NCBI GenBank assembly: GCA_963817755.1 | Contig: CAWFPB010000003.1 | Location: forward strand, 186,001 to 250,000 | Length of the DNA: 64,000 nt | Origin: Oleiagrimonas sp963817755 | GTDB taxonomy: Bacteria > Pseudomonadota > Gammaproteobacteria > Xanthomonadales > Rhodanobacteraceae | Direction of reading: 5' to 3' | Shown: one piece after another, positions 53,011-61,867 of the stretch | Position numbering within the stretch: position 1 is the first letter of the stretch | Layout: each line of letters starts with the position of its first letter | Notes under the pieces: generated by a model | Told to the model about the DNA's origin: nothing | The model's input: the letters and a program-made list of their open reading frames with translations, nothing else | The model's database searches: none | Program-made: the position numbers and the translations under genes

Positions 53011-53787
53011 ATGCGGATCGACGTCATCACGCTGTTTCCCGACTTCGTCAGGCAGTGCAGCGAGGTCGGCGTGGTCGGGCGTGCACAGCAGCGCGGCCTG
53101 TTGCAGGTGCAGACCTGGAACCCGCGCGACCATGCCCATGACAACTACCGCACCGTGGACGGACGCACCTTCGGTGGTGGTCCGGGCATGGTGATGATGA
53201 TCGAACCGTTGCGCGAGCTGTTGGGCGCGCTGCGGCAAGCGTCGGATGAACCGGCGCACGTGGTCTACCTCAGCCCGCAGGGAGCGCGGCTGACGCAGAA
53301 GAAGGTGCAGGAGCTGGCCCGCAAGCCGCGCATTGCACTGCTCTGCGGGCGCTACGAGGGCGTGGACGAACGCCTGCTGGCGCACGAGGTGGACGAGGAG
53401 ATTTCCGTCGGCGACTACGTGTTGTCCGGCGGCGAGCTGGCCGCGGCGATCGTGATCGATGCCGTGGGCCGGTTGCAGGACGGCGCATTGAACGATGCGC
53501 AGTCGGCGCAGCAGGACTCGTTCTCGGACGGCTTGCTGGACTGCCCCCACTACACGCGTCCGGAAACGGATGCCTGGGGGACAGTGCCGCCGGTGCTGCT
53601 GGGCGGGGACCACGCGGCCATACGCCGCTGGCGCCGCAAGCAGTCGCTGGGGCGGACCTGGCTGCGTCGGCCGGACCTGTTGGCGCAATGCGTGCTGGAT
53701 GATGAATCCCGCGCATTGCTGGACGAATTTCGCCGCGAGTACTTCGCGGAACAACCATCTGGGGCCGTGACCGGGCCGCAGGACTGA
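53011..53787 (+). CDS. trmD: tRNA (guanine-N1)-methyltransferase
   Basis: A 258-residue SPOUT enzyme that makes m1G37 in tRNAs and prevents +1 frameshifting at proline codons. Signatures: MRIDVITLFPDFV, TVDGRTFGGGPGMVMM, YLSPQGARLTQ and the knot CGRYEGVDERL...EEISVGDYVLSGGELAA. The C-terminal HYTRPETDAWGTVPPVLLGGDHAAIRRWRR segment is typical. Start at 53011, 89 bases after rimM; length is normal. Confidence 0.97.
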   Translation: MRIDVITLFPDFVRQCSEVGVVGRAQQRGLLQVQTWNPRDHAHDNYRTVDGRTFGGGPGMVMMIEPLRELLGALRQASDEPAHVVYLSPQGARLTQKKVQELARKPRIALLCGRYEGVDERLLAHEVDEEISVGDYVLSGGELAAAIVIDAVGRLQDGALNDAQSAQQDSFSDGLLDCPHYTRPETDAWGTVPPVLLGGDHAAIRRWRRKQSLGRTWLRRPDLLAQCVLDDESRALLDEFRREYFAEQPSGAVTGPQD

Positions 53788-53805
53788 AAACTCTGGTGGT
53801 GTGCC

Positions 53806-54216
53806 ATGAACAAGATCATTGAACAGTTCGAATCCGAGCAGATGACCCGCAAGCTGCCGGACTTCGGTCCCGGCGACACCGTCGTGGTCAACGTGAAGGT
53901 GAAGGAAGGCAACCGCGAGCGCGTGCAGGCGTTCGAGGGCGTCGTCATCGCCAAGCGCAGCCGCGGCCTGCATTCGGCCTTCACCGTGCGCAAGATGTCG
54001 CACGGCACGGGTGTCGAGCGCGTGTTCCAGTCGCACAGCGCGCAGATCGACTCCGTCGAGGTCAAGCGCAAGGGCAAGGTGCGCGGCGCCAAGCTGTACC
54101 ACCTGCGTGGGCTGGAAGGTAAGGCCGCCCGCATCAAGGAAGACATCGCCGCCGCCCAGGCCATCAAGGCCGCGGCCAAGGCCGAAGCTGCCGCCAAGGC
54201 CGCCGCTTCCGAGTAA
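53806..54216 (+). CDS. rplS: 50S ribosomal protein L19
   Basis: A 136-residue ribosomal protein with FGPGDTVVVNVKVKEGNRERVQAFEGVVIAKR, FTVRKMSHGTGVERVF and GKVRGAKLYHLRGLEGKAARIKE. An alanine- and lysine-rich tail of 20-25 residues extends the usual 115-residue core. Last gene of the rpsP operon, followed by a strong terminator. Confidence 0.98.
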   Translation: MNKIIEQFESEQMTRKLPDFGPGDTVVVNVKVKEGNRERVQAFEGVVIAKRSRGLHSAFTVRKMSHGTGVERVFQSHSAQIDSVEVKRKGKVRGAKLYHLRGLEGKAARIKEDIAAAQAIKAAAKAEAAAKAAASE

Positions 54217-54238
54217 GCTGCGCTCTGGTGCACAACAG

Positions 54239-54272
54239 AAAGGCCGCGCGGGTTCTCCCCGCGCGGCCTTTT
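54239..54272. terminator. Bidirectional terminator between rplS and the M56 gene
   Basis: A 14-base-pair GC-rich stem (AAAGGCCGCGCGGG with its complement CCCGCGCGGCCTTT) with loop TTCTC, followed by T. It terminates the rpsP operon; read on the minus strand it would also stop transcripts of the M56 gene ending at 54300. Confidence 0.92.
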
Positions 54273-54299
54273 CGTGCGCGTGATTCCTGCAGCGAAGTC

Positions 54300-55520
54300 C
54301 TATTTCTTGGTGCCCGAATCCTTGCCTAGCCTGAAATACACGGGGATCTTGGCCCAGCCGACCACCGGCTTCCCGTGTTTCGTGGCGGGATGGTAACGCC
54401 AGTTTTTCGCGGCAGTGATCGCGGCCTTGACCAGCGACGGGTCGGCCTTGCCGTGTTCGGGGATGACCTGCACGGGCTCGCCATGGGCATTGACCTTGAC
54501 CCGTAGGATCACGGTGCCTTCGAGGTGATGCTTGATGGCATACGCCGGATAGGCCGGCGGTGCCTTCAGGCGGAACTTCATCGAGGCGGATGGCGGTTGT
54601 ACGCCCGGCGGCGTGCCCAGCGAGCCCATGGCCTGGGCCGACAGGACACCGCCCGCGAACAGGACGGCGAGCACCGGCACGGCCATCCGGCGCAGCGGTT
54701 TGTGAGTCGAAAAACGGCGGATCATGGTCAGTCTCTCCTTCAGTTGCGGCGCTTCGCGCCAGGTGGCCAGGACCGGCGTGCCGGCGTGGCCGGTCCCGTG
54801 CATGAGCGTGTGGGCGTAGGGGCGCGCGACCCCGGGGAAGCGTCTGAGGACGGCCTCGTCGCAGGCCAGTTCCTGGTCCAGGCGGAAGCGCGAACGGGCA
54901 AACCAGGCCAGCGGGTGGAACCAGAGCACGGCCAGCATGACTTCGGCCAGCAGGTTCCAGTAGGCATCGCGTCGACGGATGTGCATCCACTCGTGAGCCA
55001 GCACGAGTCGACGTTCCCGCGCGACGAATCGTTCGGCGAAATCCTCCGGCAACAGAAGCAGGGTGCGGCCACTCCAGAGCACGGCCGGCCCGGATCCATG
55101 CAGGCGGATGGCCGACGCGGGATGCGCGGGCAAGTCGCCGCGAATGCAATCCAGCACGTGCCCGGGGCAGCGTTTCATTTCCCGGTGCAGGCGCAGTCGT
55201 CCGGTCACCAGTCTCCCGAGCTTCACGGACGTGCCGGCCATCCAGAGCATGGCCAGCAGAACGGACACGATCCGGTGTCCATGCATCGTTGCAGCGGCAT
55301 TGTGGACCACCGCCACCATGGCGCGCGTTGCCTGCAGGTGGGGCGCTGGCGTTGCATGCCAGGCAGGAACCCAGGTGGCCAGCCCCATGGCCAGGGGCAG
55401 GATCCAGAGTGCATAGGCGGTGGCGGCCCCGCACATGCGTCGCACACCGCGACGGAGCAGCAGCACGAGGCACAGGCCGAGCGTGCATGCGAACAGTGTC
55501 GTGGTCAGGTTGGAGAGCAT
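54300..55520 (-). CDS. M56 (BlaR1-type) membrane metalloprotease with C-terminal TonB domain
   Basis: A 406-residue protein. Four or five transmembrane segments in the first 120 residues and near 275-292 surround the metalloprotease domain with the zinc motif HEWMH and the third-ligand region DQELACDEAVL. The last 100 residues form a TonB C-terminal domain (PPAYPAYAIKHHLEGTVILRVKVNAHGEPV, WRYHPAT). BlaR1 proteins usually carry a penicillin-binding sensor at this end, so here the sensor is replaced by a TonB fold that could contact an outer-membrane receptor. Upstream, two bases away, is the BlaI-type repressor it would presumably cleave. Confidence 0.88.
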   Translation of the reverse strand: MLSNLTTTLFACTLGLCLVLLLRRGVRRMCGAATAYALWILPLAMGLATWVPAWHATPAPHLQATRAMVAVVHNAAATMHGHRIVSVLLAMLWMAGTSVKLGRLVTGRLRLHREMKRCPGHVLDCIRGDLPAHPASAIRLHGSGPAVLWSGRTLLLLPEDFAERFVARERRLVLAHEWMHIRRRDAYWNLLAEVMLAVLWFHPLAWFARSRFRLDQELACDEAVLRRFPGVARPYAHTLMHGTGHAGTPVLATWREAPQLKERLTMIRRFSTHKPLRRMAVPVLAVLFAGGVLSAQAMGSLGTPPGVQPPSASMKFRLKAPPAYPAYAIKHHLEGTVILRVKVNAHGEPVQVIPEHGKADPSLVKAAITAAKNWRYHPATKHGKPVVGWAKIPVYFRLGKDSGTKK

Positions 55521-55522
55521 GT

Positions 55523-55903
55523 TCAGGACTCTCCGTGGTCGATGTCGTCGAGCAGCTTGCGCAGGGCCTCGATGTCCTCGCGCTGCAGCTGTTCGTGTTC
55601 CCTGAAGTGGGCAAGCATCGGCGCCACGCGGCCGCCGAACAGGCGTTTGATCAGCGTCCGGCTTTCCTGGCTTACATAGTCCTCGCGGCGGACGGTGGGG
55701 CTGTACAGGTAGCGCCTCCCGTCGCGCTCATGGTGAAGCGCCCCCTTGCGCAGCAATCGGTTGAGGAGAGTCTTGACGGTCTTCTCGTGCCAGTCGGTGC
55801 TGCCTGCGAGGGCGGCAACGACTTCGTCGGCGCTCAGCGGCGCGCGCGTCCACAGGACTTCCATGACGCGGCTTTCGGCTTCGGAAATGGTGATCTCAGG
55901 CAT
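55523..55903 (-). CDS. BlaI/MecI-family transcriptional repressor
   Basis: A 126-residue winged-helix repressor. The N-terminal domain (ISEAESRVMEVLWTRAPLSADEVVAALAG, WHEKTVKTLLNRLLRKGAL) binds DNA, and the C-terminal helices (LIKRLFGGRVAPMLAHF onward) dimerise. The start at 55903 is chosen because the palindromic operators and promoter lie directly upstream. Proteolysis by the co-encoded M56 protein would release repression. The inducing signal is unknown; no beta-lactamase is present. Confidence 0.9.
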   Translation of the reverse strand: MPEITISEAESRVMEVLWTRAPLSADEVVAALAGSTDWHEKTVKTLLNRLLRKGALHHERDGRRYLYSPTVRREDYVSQESRTLIKRLFGGRVAPMLAHFREHEQLQREDIEALRKLLDDIDHGES

Positions 55904-55906
55904 GAA

Positions 55907-55959
55907 ATTACGCTCGTAATCCTTTGGACATAGATTACGCGCGTAATCGAACATGTCAA
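55907..55959 (-). promoter_or_regulatory. Promoter and two operators of the BlaI-M56 operon
   Basis: Two palindromes share TTACG-N2-CGTAA: ATTACGCTCGTAAT (55907-55920) and GATTACGCGCGTAATC (55933-55948), centres 27 bases apart. On the minus strand a perfect -35 TTGACA (55959-55954) and a weak -10 TAATCT (55937-55932) enclose the upstream palindrome. The downstream one lies just before the ATG. This layout fits repression by the encoded BlaI-type protein. The motif differs from the TACA-N2-TGTA operator I know for BlaI/MecI. Confidence 0.7.
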
Positions 55960-56007
55960 GCCTTCGTGCGGGTGGCTGCGGCGGTTGGGTCGCCGGGGGG
56001 AGCGGTG

Positions 56008-56481
56008 CTACGGGCTGTCGGCGGCGTGCGGCAAGGCCTGCGCGGGTCGCGTGTCAGGCCGCCGTGAGGCTTGGAGGCCAGGCAGGGAAAAGTGGATGGG
56101 AATCTCGATCCAGCACTCGGTCGGCTTCCGCATGCGGTCGAGGGCGGGCTTGAAGCGCCAGAGCCAGGCCGCCTCGACGGCCGCGGCCAGCAGGATCGGG
56201 GCGGTGGCCCCCTTCACGGGAGCGATCGCATGCACCCGACCATCGATGCCCACCTGGATGTGGAGGGACACGGTGCCCTGGATTTGCATCCTGCGCGCCA
56301 TGGGGGGATAACGCGGCGCAGGTTCGCTGATGGGAGCGGGCCCACGAAGAAGGGGGCTCTGCGGTGTGGCCCAGGGCAGAAGCTGTTCGGCCATGGCGCA
56401 TGCACAGGGCAGGATCGTTGCGAGCAGCCAGGCGACAACCGTGCATCGCGATGGTCCGGGTGCCGGGGCTGGCATGCGCAT
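56008..56481 (-). CDS. Exported TonB-domain protein
   Basis: A 157-residue protein with an N-terminal hydrophobic export signal (VVAWLLATILPCACAMA) and a TonB C-terminal domain (PAPRYPPMARRMQIQGTVSLHIQVGIDGRVHAIAPVKG, LLAAAVEAAWLWRFKPAL). The Pro/Lys spacer of classical TonB is absent, so the protein may not span the periplasm. GGAAGGAA precedes the ATG at 56481 by about ten bases. It lies between fimX and the BlaI-M56 pair. Confidence 0.78.
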   Translation of the reverse strand: MRMPAPAPGPSRCTVVAWLLATILPCACAMAEQLLPWATPQSPLLRGPAPISEPAPRYPPMARRMQIQGTVSLHIQVGIDGRVHAIAPVKGATAPILLAAAVEAAWLWRFKPALDRMRKPTECWIEIPIHFSLPGLQASRRPDTRPAQALPHAADSP

Positions 56482-56525
56482 GCCGCTTGGTTCCTTCCCT
56501 GGAACAGCGTGGCCTGGCGTATCGT

Positions 56526-58583
56526 TCAGGCCAGGTCGTAGGCGATGATCTTTTCCGGCTCCTGCAGGAAGTTGCCCTGCACGAAGTCCACGCCGCAGGC
56601 GAACAGCAGCGGGGTGCTGGCGGCGTCTTCGACCCACTCGGCCACGGTCAGCTTGCCGGCCTTTTGCGCTTTCCTGCAGATGTCGGCGATCTTGTCGCGA
56701 TTTTCCGGATTCTGCGTCAGCTTGTTCATGAAGCTGCGGTCGATCTTCAGGTAGTCGGCATCGACGTGCTGCAGGACCTGGAAGGAATTGAGACCCGACC
56801 CGAACTGTTCGAGGGCGAACATCGCGCCGGTCTTCTTCAGGGCATTGACGAACGTCTGGGCCGGCTTGAGCGTGGTCAGCACCTTGCTCTCGGGCATTTC
56901 CACGACCAGAGAGCCCGGGCGGATGCCGGCCTCGGCGATGCGCTTGGTCAGCCACGGCATCAGGGTTTCGTTCTGCAGCGATTGCGGGGTCAGCTTGACG
57001 AAATAGGTGACCAGCCGCTTCTCGCGTGCGCACTCGGCGAGCATGTCGATGACGTGGTTCAGCACCCAGCGGTCGATCTGCGGCATCAGCCCGGCGCGTT
57101 CGGCCACGGGCATGAAATAGCGGGGCAGGACCTCGCCGCTGGGGCCGTTCATGCGCAGCAGGATCTCCGAGAATTCGCCCTCGGCATCCTGCAGGCTGAT
57201 GATCTGCTGGTGGTACAGGATGAACCCGTCGCTCTTGAGGGCCTTCTGCACCAGTTCCAGCCAGTGCTGCTGGCGCGCTGCTTCTTCCTTGTCGCCGGCG
57301 GCCGGATCGTGGATGTCGCTGCGGTTGCCGCCCTGGTTCTGTGCGCTCTGCAGGGCGCTGCTGGCCTGCTCGAGCAGTTCCCGGGTGTTGGCGTTCTTCT
57401 CGCCGATGAGAACGCCGCCGATGCTCAGGGTCAGCGAGATCGAATTGGTGCCGACCTCGAAGATGCCCTCGCTGATCGTCTTGAGCAGGGTATCGACGAA
57501 TGCCTGCACCTGGGCGTCGTCGTGACCGCTGAGCAGGATGCCCAGCGTATGGTCTCCCAGGCGGCCGGCAAACGGGTCCTCGCCCAGGCACGTGCCGAGC
57601 TTCTCGGACATCGCCGACATCAGCACGTCGGTGTTGGCCAGGCCGATGCCCTCGACGATCGAATTCCAGTTGTCCGGCTCCAGCAGCAACAGGGCCTGGT
57701 GCGTGGTGCCCTTGGCGGCATCGCTGACCGCATCCTCGATCAGTTCGAGCATGCGCGAGCGGTTGTACATGCCCGTCGCGCTGTCGCGCTGCAGTTGCTC
57801 GACCAGTTCGGGGCTGACGGCCTTGCGGTGGAAGATGATCTGCAGGCAGGGCTCGCCCTCGAACGTGGCCTGGGCGAACTCGGCGGTGGCGTCGAAGCTC
57901 TCGCCGGTGCCGCTGACGGCCGTCAGTTCGACGCGCTTGGGCGGTTTCTCCCCGCGCGACAGGCGCTTGAGCAGGGCCTTGAAGTCATCGGCGTTCTCGC
58001 TGGCGACCATGTCCAGCAGGGTCAGCCCCTCCACTTCATCGAAGCTTTCGTAGCCGAACATTTCCAGGTAGGCGCGGTTGGCGCGCACGTGCATGCCTTC
58101 GTGCACGTAGGCGATGGCATCGCGCGAGGATTCCAGAAGCGCATCGCAGCGGCGCTCGGACTCGCGAAGCGCGGCCTCCAGGTAACGCACCGAGCGGCGC
58201 GTGCTCAGCGCCTGGTATTCGCGCTGGATGACCATCAGCACCTGCTCGGGCTCCGAACGCAGGGCGATGCTGCGGACCTTGGAAGCGAAAAGGGTACCGA
58301 CCGTTTCGTTGGTGAATTCGTCGACGATGCCGGTCAGGGCGAAGTCCTTGCCCGTGGCTTCCATGTACCGGGAGATGTCGGCGGTCTTGATGTCGCGCAC
58401 ATTCGGATTGACCAGCACCACGTCGGGCACCAGTTCCTTGAGTGCAGCTTCCAGTTCGGCTTCGTTGGTGGCCTGCGCGGGGCGAACGGCGATGCCGTTG
58501 TTGCGCAAAAGGCTGATGACATGCTCGGCGTTCTCCGCCGAGTCCTCGATAAACAGGATGCGGATGACGTTATTCTGCTTCAT
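56526..58583 (-). CDS. fimX: FimX-like c-di-GMP effector for type IV pili
   Basis: A 685-residue protein in the order receiver-PAS-GGDEF-EAL. The receiver (RILFIEDSAENAEHV) has Asn instead of the phospho-acceptor Asp (VVLVNPNV). The GGDEF domain near residue 330 reads RLGDHTLGI, and the EAL motif is EIL (SEILLRM) with EQFGSG instead of DDFGTG, so both catalytic domains are degenerate. This is the pattern of FimX, which binds c-di-GMP through its EAL domain and, with PilZ and PilB, promotes pilus assembly. pilZ is at 2982-3338. Length is normal for FimX. Confidence 0.87.
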   Translation of the reverse strand: MKQNNVIRILFIEDSAENAEHVISLLRNNGIAVRPAQATNEAELEAALKELVPDVVLVNPNVRDIKTADISRYMEATGKDFALTGIVDEFTNETVGTLFASKVRSIALRSEPEQVLMVIQREYQALSTRRSVRYLEAALRESERRCDALLESSRDAIAYVHEGMHVRANRAYLEMFGYESFDEVEGLTLLDMVASENADDFKALLKRLSRGEKPPKRVELTAVSGTGESFDATAEFAQATFEGEPCLQIIFHRKAVSPELVEQLQRDSATGMYNRSRMLELIEDAVSDAAKGTTHQALLLLEPDNWNSIVEGIGLANTDVLMSAMSEKLGTCLGEDPFAGRLGDHTLGILLSGHDDAQVQAFVDTLLKTISEGIFEVGTNSISLTLSIGGVLIGEKNANTRELLEQASSALQSAQNQGGNRSDIHDPAAGDKEEAARQQHWLELVQKALKSDGFILYHQQIISLQDAEGEFSEILLRMNGPSGEVLPRYFMPVAERAGLMPQIDRWVLNHVIDMLAECAREKRLVTYFVKLTPQSLQNETLMPWLTKRIAEAGIRPGSLVVEMPESKVLTTLKPAQTFVNALKKTGAMFALEQFGSGLNSFQVLQHVDADYLKIDRSFMNKLTQNPENRDKIADICRKAQKAGKLTVAEWVEDAASTPLLFACGVDFVQGNFLQEPEKIIAYDLA

Positions 58584-58720
58584 GCGGGGGCAGTGGGGTC
58601 CGTGGGGCCGCCTTCGTGGCGAGCTGCGTCATGGTATCGGGTTGTACTCCATAACCAAGGGCATTGCCAGCGGTCGGGGTGGCGCAGGGCCTCTGCTCGT
58701 GAATGCACCTGCGAACTTGT

Positions 58721-59743
58721 TCACAATGTATCGATCGGACGCTTGCCCGTGTCACCAGCGACCTCGCGCACCAGGCGCGGCAGCAGGAACCCGGGCAGGC
58801 GTGCGCGAAGGGCATCGACCAGTTCCACGGCGCGTGCATCGGGCACTTCGAAATGCGCGGCGCCCTGGACGCGATCGAGCTGGTGCAGGTAATAAGGCAG
58901 CACGCCGCATTCGAACAGCCGCTGCGAAAGGTCGGCCAAGGCGTCGGCGTGATCGTTGATGCCGCGCAAGAGAACCGACTGGTTGAGCAGGGTAACACCG
59001 TGCGCACGCAGCCGTGCGCATGCCTGCTCCACGTTCATGTCCAGTTCCTGTGCGTGGTTGGCATGCAGCACCACGACCTTGGGCAGGTCGATGCAGTCGA
59101 GCCAGTCCAGCAACGCATCGTCGATGCGTTCGGGAATCACCACCGGCAGGCGGGTGTGCAGGCGCAGACGCCGCAGGTGCGGTAGATCGTGCAGGCGCGC
59201 GGCCAGTTCGGCCAGCTTGGTCGTGGACAGTGCAAGCGGGTCGCCGCCGGAAAGGATCAGCTCCTCGATGTCCGGATGCGCCTGGAGGTAGGCCAGCGCC
59301 TCGCGCCAGCCGTTCGCGGCGGCGATCTCCTCGCCGTAGGGGAAATGCCGGCGGAAGCAGTAGCGGCAATTGATGGCGCAGGCGCCGCTGGCGATCAGCA
59401 GCGCGCGGCCGTGGTACTTGTGCAGCACGCCATGCGCGGCGCGTGCCGGCAGGTCGCCGACCGCGTCGGTGTGGAATCCGGGGGCTTCGGCGCGTTCGGC
59501 CAGCTGCGGGAGCACCTGCAGCAGCAGCGGGTCGCGCGGATCGCCCGGGCGCATGCGGGCGACGAAGCCGCGCGGCACGCGCAGGGCGAAGCCGGCGTCG
59601 TCGTCGGGCAGGTTGCCGGCCAGTGCCTGCAGTCCCAGCATGTCCAGCAGCTCGCGGGCGTCGGTGACCGCCTCGCGCCAGTGCTGGCGCCAGTCGGCAG
59701 AGGTATGGGGAGGCTGCGCGGACACGGGGGTTGCGGTTATCAT
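58721..59743 (-). CDS. epmB: EF-P beta-lysylation radical SAM enzyme
   Basis: A 340-residue lysine 2,3-aminomutase homologue that makes beta-lysine for EF-P modification. The radical SAM motif is CAINCRYCFR (CX3CX2C), followed by IEELILSGGDPLALS, LRLHTRLPVVIPERI and LLNQSVLLRGIND. ATG at 59743. It is divergent from efp, whose lysine 34 is its target after EpmA attachment. epmA is not in the window. Confidence 0.94.
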   Translation of the reverse strand: MITATPVSAQPPHTSADWRQHWREAVTDARELLDMLGLQALAGNLPDDDAGFALRVPRGFVARMRPGDPRDPLLLQVLPQLAERAEAPGFHTDAVGDLPARAAHGVLHKYHGRALLIASGACAINCRYCFRRHFPYGEEIAAANGWREALAYLQAHPDIEELILSGGDPLALSTTKLAELAARLHDLPHLRRLRLHTRLPVVIPERIDDALLDWLDCIDLPKVVVLHANHAQELDMNVEQACARLRAHGVTLLNQSVLLRGINDHADALADLSQRLFECGVLPYYLHQLDRVQGAAHFEVPDARAVELVDALRARLPGFLLPRLVREVAGDTGKRPIDTL

Positions 59744-59795
59744 GGACGGTCTGGGGGCGGCGTTCTGCGCGTCGCTCGAATCAGTTTCCATTGTA

Positions 59796-59815
59796 GCCGC
59801 GACGCGCGGCTTTTT
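59796..59815 (+). terminator. Terminator-like hairpin in the efp leader
   Basis: GCCGCG-ACG-CGCGGC followed by TTTTT lies 17 bases before the efp start, with no gene upstream on the same strand. It has the form of an intrinsic terminator, so it may be a leader attenuator, unless transcription begins downstream of it. Confidence 0.5.
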
Positions 59816-59832
59816 CGTATCGGAGCATCCGC

Positions 59833-60399
59833 ATGGCCAGTTATGGTCTGAACGACGTCAAGAACGGCTTGAAGATCCTGGTCGATGGCGACCCCTATAC
59901 CATCGTCGACGCCGATTTCATCAAGCCGGGCAAGGGCCAGGCCTTTACCCGCATCAAGATCCGCAACCTCAAGAACGGCCGCGTGGTCGAGAGGACTCTC
60001 AAGGCCAACGAGACGGTCGAGGGTGCGGACGTGATGGATACCGACATGCAGTTCCTGTACTCGGACGGCGAGTTCTGGCACTTCATGGAGCCGACCACCT
60101 TCGAGCAGCACCAGGCCGACAAGACCGCCGTCGGCGATGCCGCGCAGTGGCTGAAGGGCGAGGAGGACTGCGTGGTGACGCTGTTCAACGGCGTGCCGCT
60201 GTCGGTGACGCCGCCCAACTTCGTCGAGCTGAAGATCACCGAGACCGATCCGGGCGTGCGCGGCGACACCTCCGGCGGCGGCGGCAAGCCGGCCACGCTG
60301 GAGACCGGTGCCGTGGTGCGCGTGCCGCTGTTCGTCAACCAGGACGAGCTCATCAAGGTCGACACCCGCAGCGGCGAATACGTCAGCCGCGTGAAGTGA
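59833..60399 (+). CDS. efp: Translation elongation factor P
   Basis: A 188-residue EF-P that relieves ribosome stalling at consecutive prolines. It has the three beta-barrel domains and the loop KPGKGQAF with modifiable lysine 34. A glycine-rich GDTSGGGGKPATLETG segment leads into the third domain. CGGAG lies eight bases before the ATG. Lysine at 34 and the neighbouring epmB indicate the EpmAB beta-lysylation pathway rather than the rhamnosylated arginine form. Confidence 0.97.
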   Translation: MASYGLNDVKNGLKILVDGDPYTIVDADFIKPGKGQAFTRIKIRNLKNGRVVERTLKANETVEGADVMDTDMQFLYSDGEFWHFMEPTTFEQHQADKTAVGDAAQWLKGEEDCVVTLFNGVPLSVTPPNFVELKITETDPGVRGDTSGGGGKPATLETGAVVRVPLFVNQDELIKVDTRSGEYVSRVK

Positions 60400-60495
60400 T
60401 CGCACCGCTCGCGGCATCCGACCGCGGGCCTGTTACGCGCCCCGGCGGCCCGCGTGCCCCGGGGCAGGCATATCCTTTCGCCCCATGAGGTATCC

Positions 60496-61827
60496 GTGAA
60501 CGAGACCGCCCCGAAACCCGCCGACCTGGTGATCGAGGCCCGCTGGGTGGTGCCTGTCGAGCCGCATGACGTCGTGCTCGAGCACCATGCGGTGATCGTC
60601 GCGGACGATCGCATCGTCGACCTGCTTCCCATCGACCGGGCGCGCACCGCCTACGCGGCGAAGGAAACGGTGCAACTGCCCGCGCATGCGCTGATCCCGG
60701 GCCTGGTCAACGCGCACACGCACAACCCGATGACGCTGCTGCGCGGCCTGGCCGACGACCTGCCGCTGATGACCTGGCTGGAGGAACACATCTGGCCGGT
60801 CGAGGGCAAGGTGATGGGGCCGGAGTTCATCCGCGACGGCGTGGAGCTTGCGATCGCCGAGATGCTGCGCGGCGGCACCACCTGCGCCAACGAAAACTAT
60901 TTCTTCCCCGACGCCATCGGCGCCACCTACAAGCGTTACGGCTTCCGTGCCGTGGTCGGCCTGCCGGTGATCGAGTTTCCCAGCCCCTGGGCCAAGACCC
61001 GCGACGAGTACTTCGAGCGCGCATTGGCGGTGCACGACACGCTGCGCGGCGAGAAGCTGCTGACCACGGCCTTCGTGCCGCATGCGCCGTACACCGTGTC
61101 CGACGACAGCTTCGAGCGCATCCGCGTGCTGGCCGACCAGCTCGATATCCCGGTGCACCTGCACCTGCACGAGACGCGCAAGGAAGTCGAGGACGCCAAG
61201 CGCGAGAGCGGGCTGCGCCCGTTCCAGCGCCTGCAGAAGCTGGGGCTGGTCAACGACCGCCTGATTGCCGTGCACATGACCGCCGTCACCGACGCCGAGA
61301 TCGACGCCTGCGCCGAGGCGGGCGTCTCGGTGGTGCACTGCCCGGAATCCAACCTCAAGCTGGCCTCGGGCTTCTGCCCGGCGGAGAAGTTCCGCAAGGC
61401 CGGGGTGAACTTCGCGCTCGGCACCGACGGTTGCGCGTCCAACAATGACCTGGACATGTTCGGCGAAATGCGCACGGCCGCGCAGCTGGCCAAGGCCGTC
61501 GCGCAGCAGGCCGATGCCTTCGATGCACCGTCCGTGCTGCGTTCGGCCACGCTCGCCGGCGCGCGCGCCATGGGCCTGGAGGAGCAGATCGGCTCGATCG
61601 AGGTCGGCAAGCAGGCGGACCTGGCCGCGGTGCGGCTCGATGCGCTGGAATCGCAGCCGCTCTACGACGTGGCCTCGCAGCTGGTCTACGCCACCGGGCG
61701 GCACCAGGTCAGCGACGTGTGGATCGCCGGCGTGCGCAAGCTGGCCGATCGCGATCCGGTCGGCATGGACATTCCCGACCTCCTCGAGCGTGTCCATGCC
61801 TGGCGCGGACGCATTGCCGCCATCTGA
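60496..61827 (+). CDS. mtaD: 5-methylthioadenosine / S-adenosylhomocysteine deaminase
   Basis: A 443-residue metal-dependent amidohydrolase. The metal site is visible in NAHTHNPMTLLRG (HxH), HLHLHET and the aspartate of GTDGCASNNDLDMF. It deaminates methylthioadenosine to methylthioinosine, a step feeding methionine salvage through MtnA, B, C and D, three of which are encoded at 36989-39118. A GTG start at 60496 is chosen because GAGG lies five bases before it; an upstream GTG at 60454 has no ribosome site. Confidence 0.9.
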   Translation: MNETAPKPADLVIEARWVVPVEPHDVVLEHHAVIVADDRIVDLLPIDRARTAYAAKETVQLPAHALIPGLVNAHTHNPMTLLRGLADDLPLMTWLEEHIWPVEGKVMGPEFIRDGVELAIAEMLRGGTTCANENYFFPDAIGATYKRYGFRAVVGLPVIEFPSPWAKTRDEYFERALAVHDTLRGEKLLTTAFVPHAPYTVSDDSFERIRVLADQLDIPVHLHLHETRKEVEDAKRESGLRPFQRLQKLGLVNDRLIAVHMTAVTDAEIDACAEAGVSVVHCPESNLKLASGFCPAEKFRKAGVNFALGTDGCASNNDLDMFGEMRTAAQLAKAVAQQADAFDAPSVLRSATLAGARAMGLEEQIGSIEVGKQADLAAVRLDALESQPLYDVASQLVYATGRHQVSDVWIAGVRKLADRDPVGMDIPDLLERVHAWRGRIAAI

Positions 61828-61867
61828 GCCACGACCGTTGCATCCCGCGAAGCCACCTCTCGCAGCC

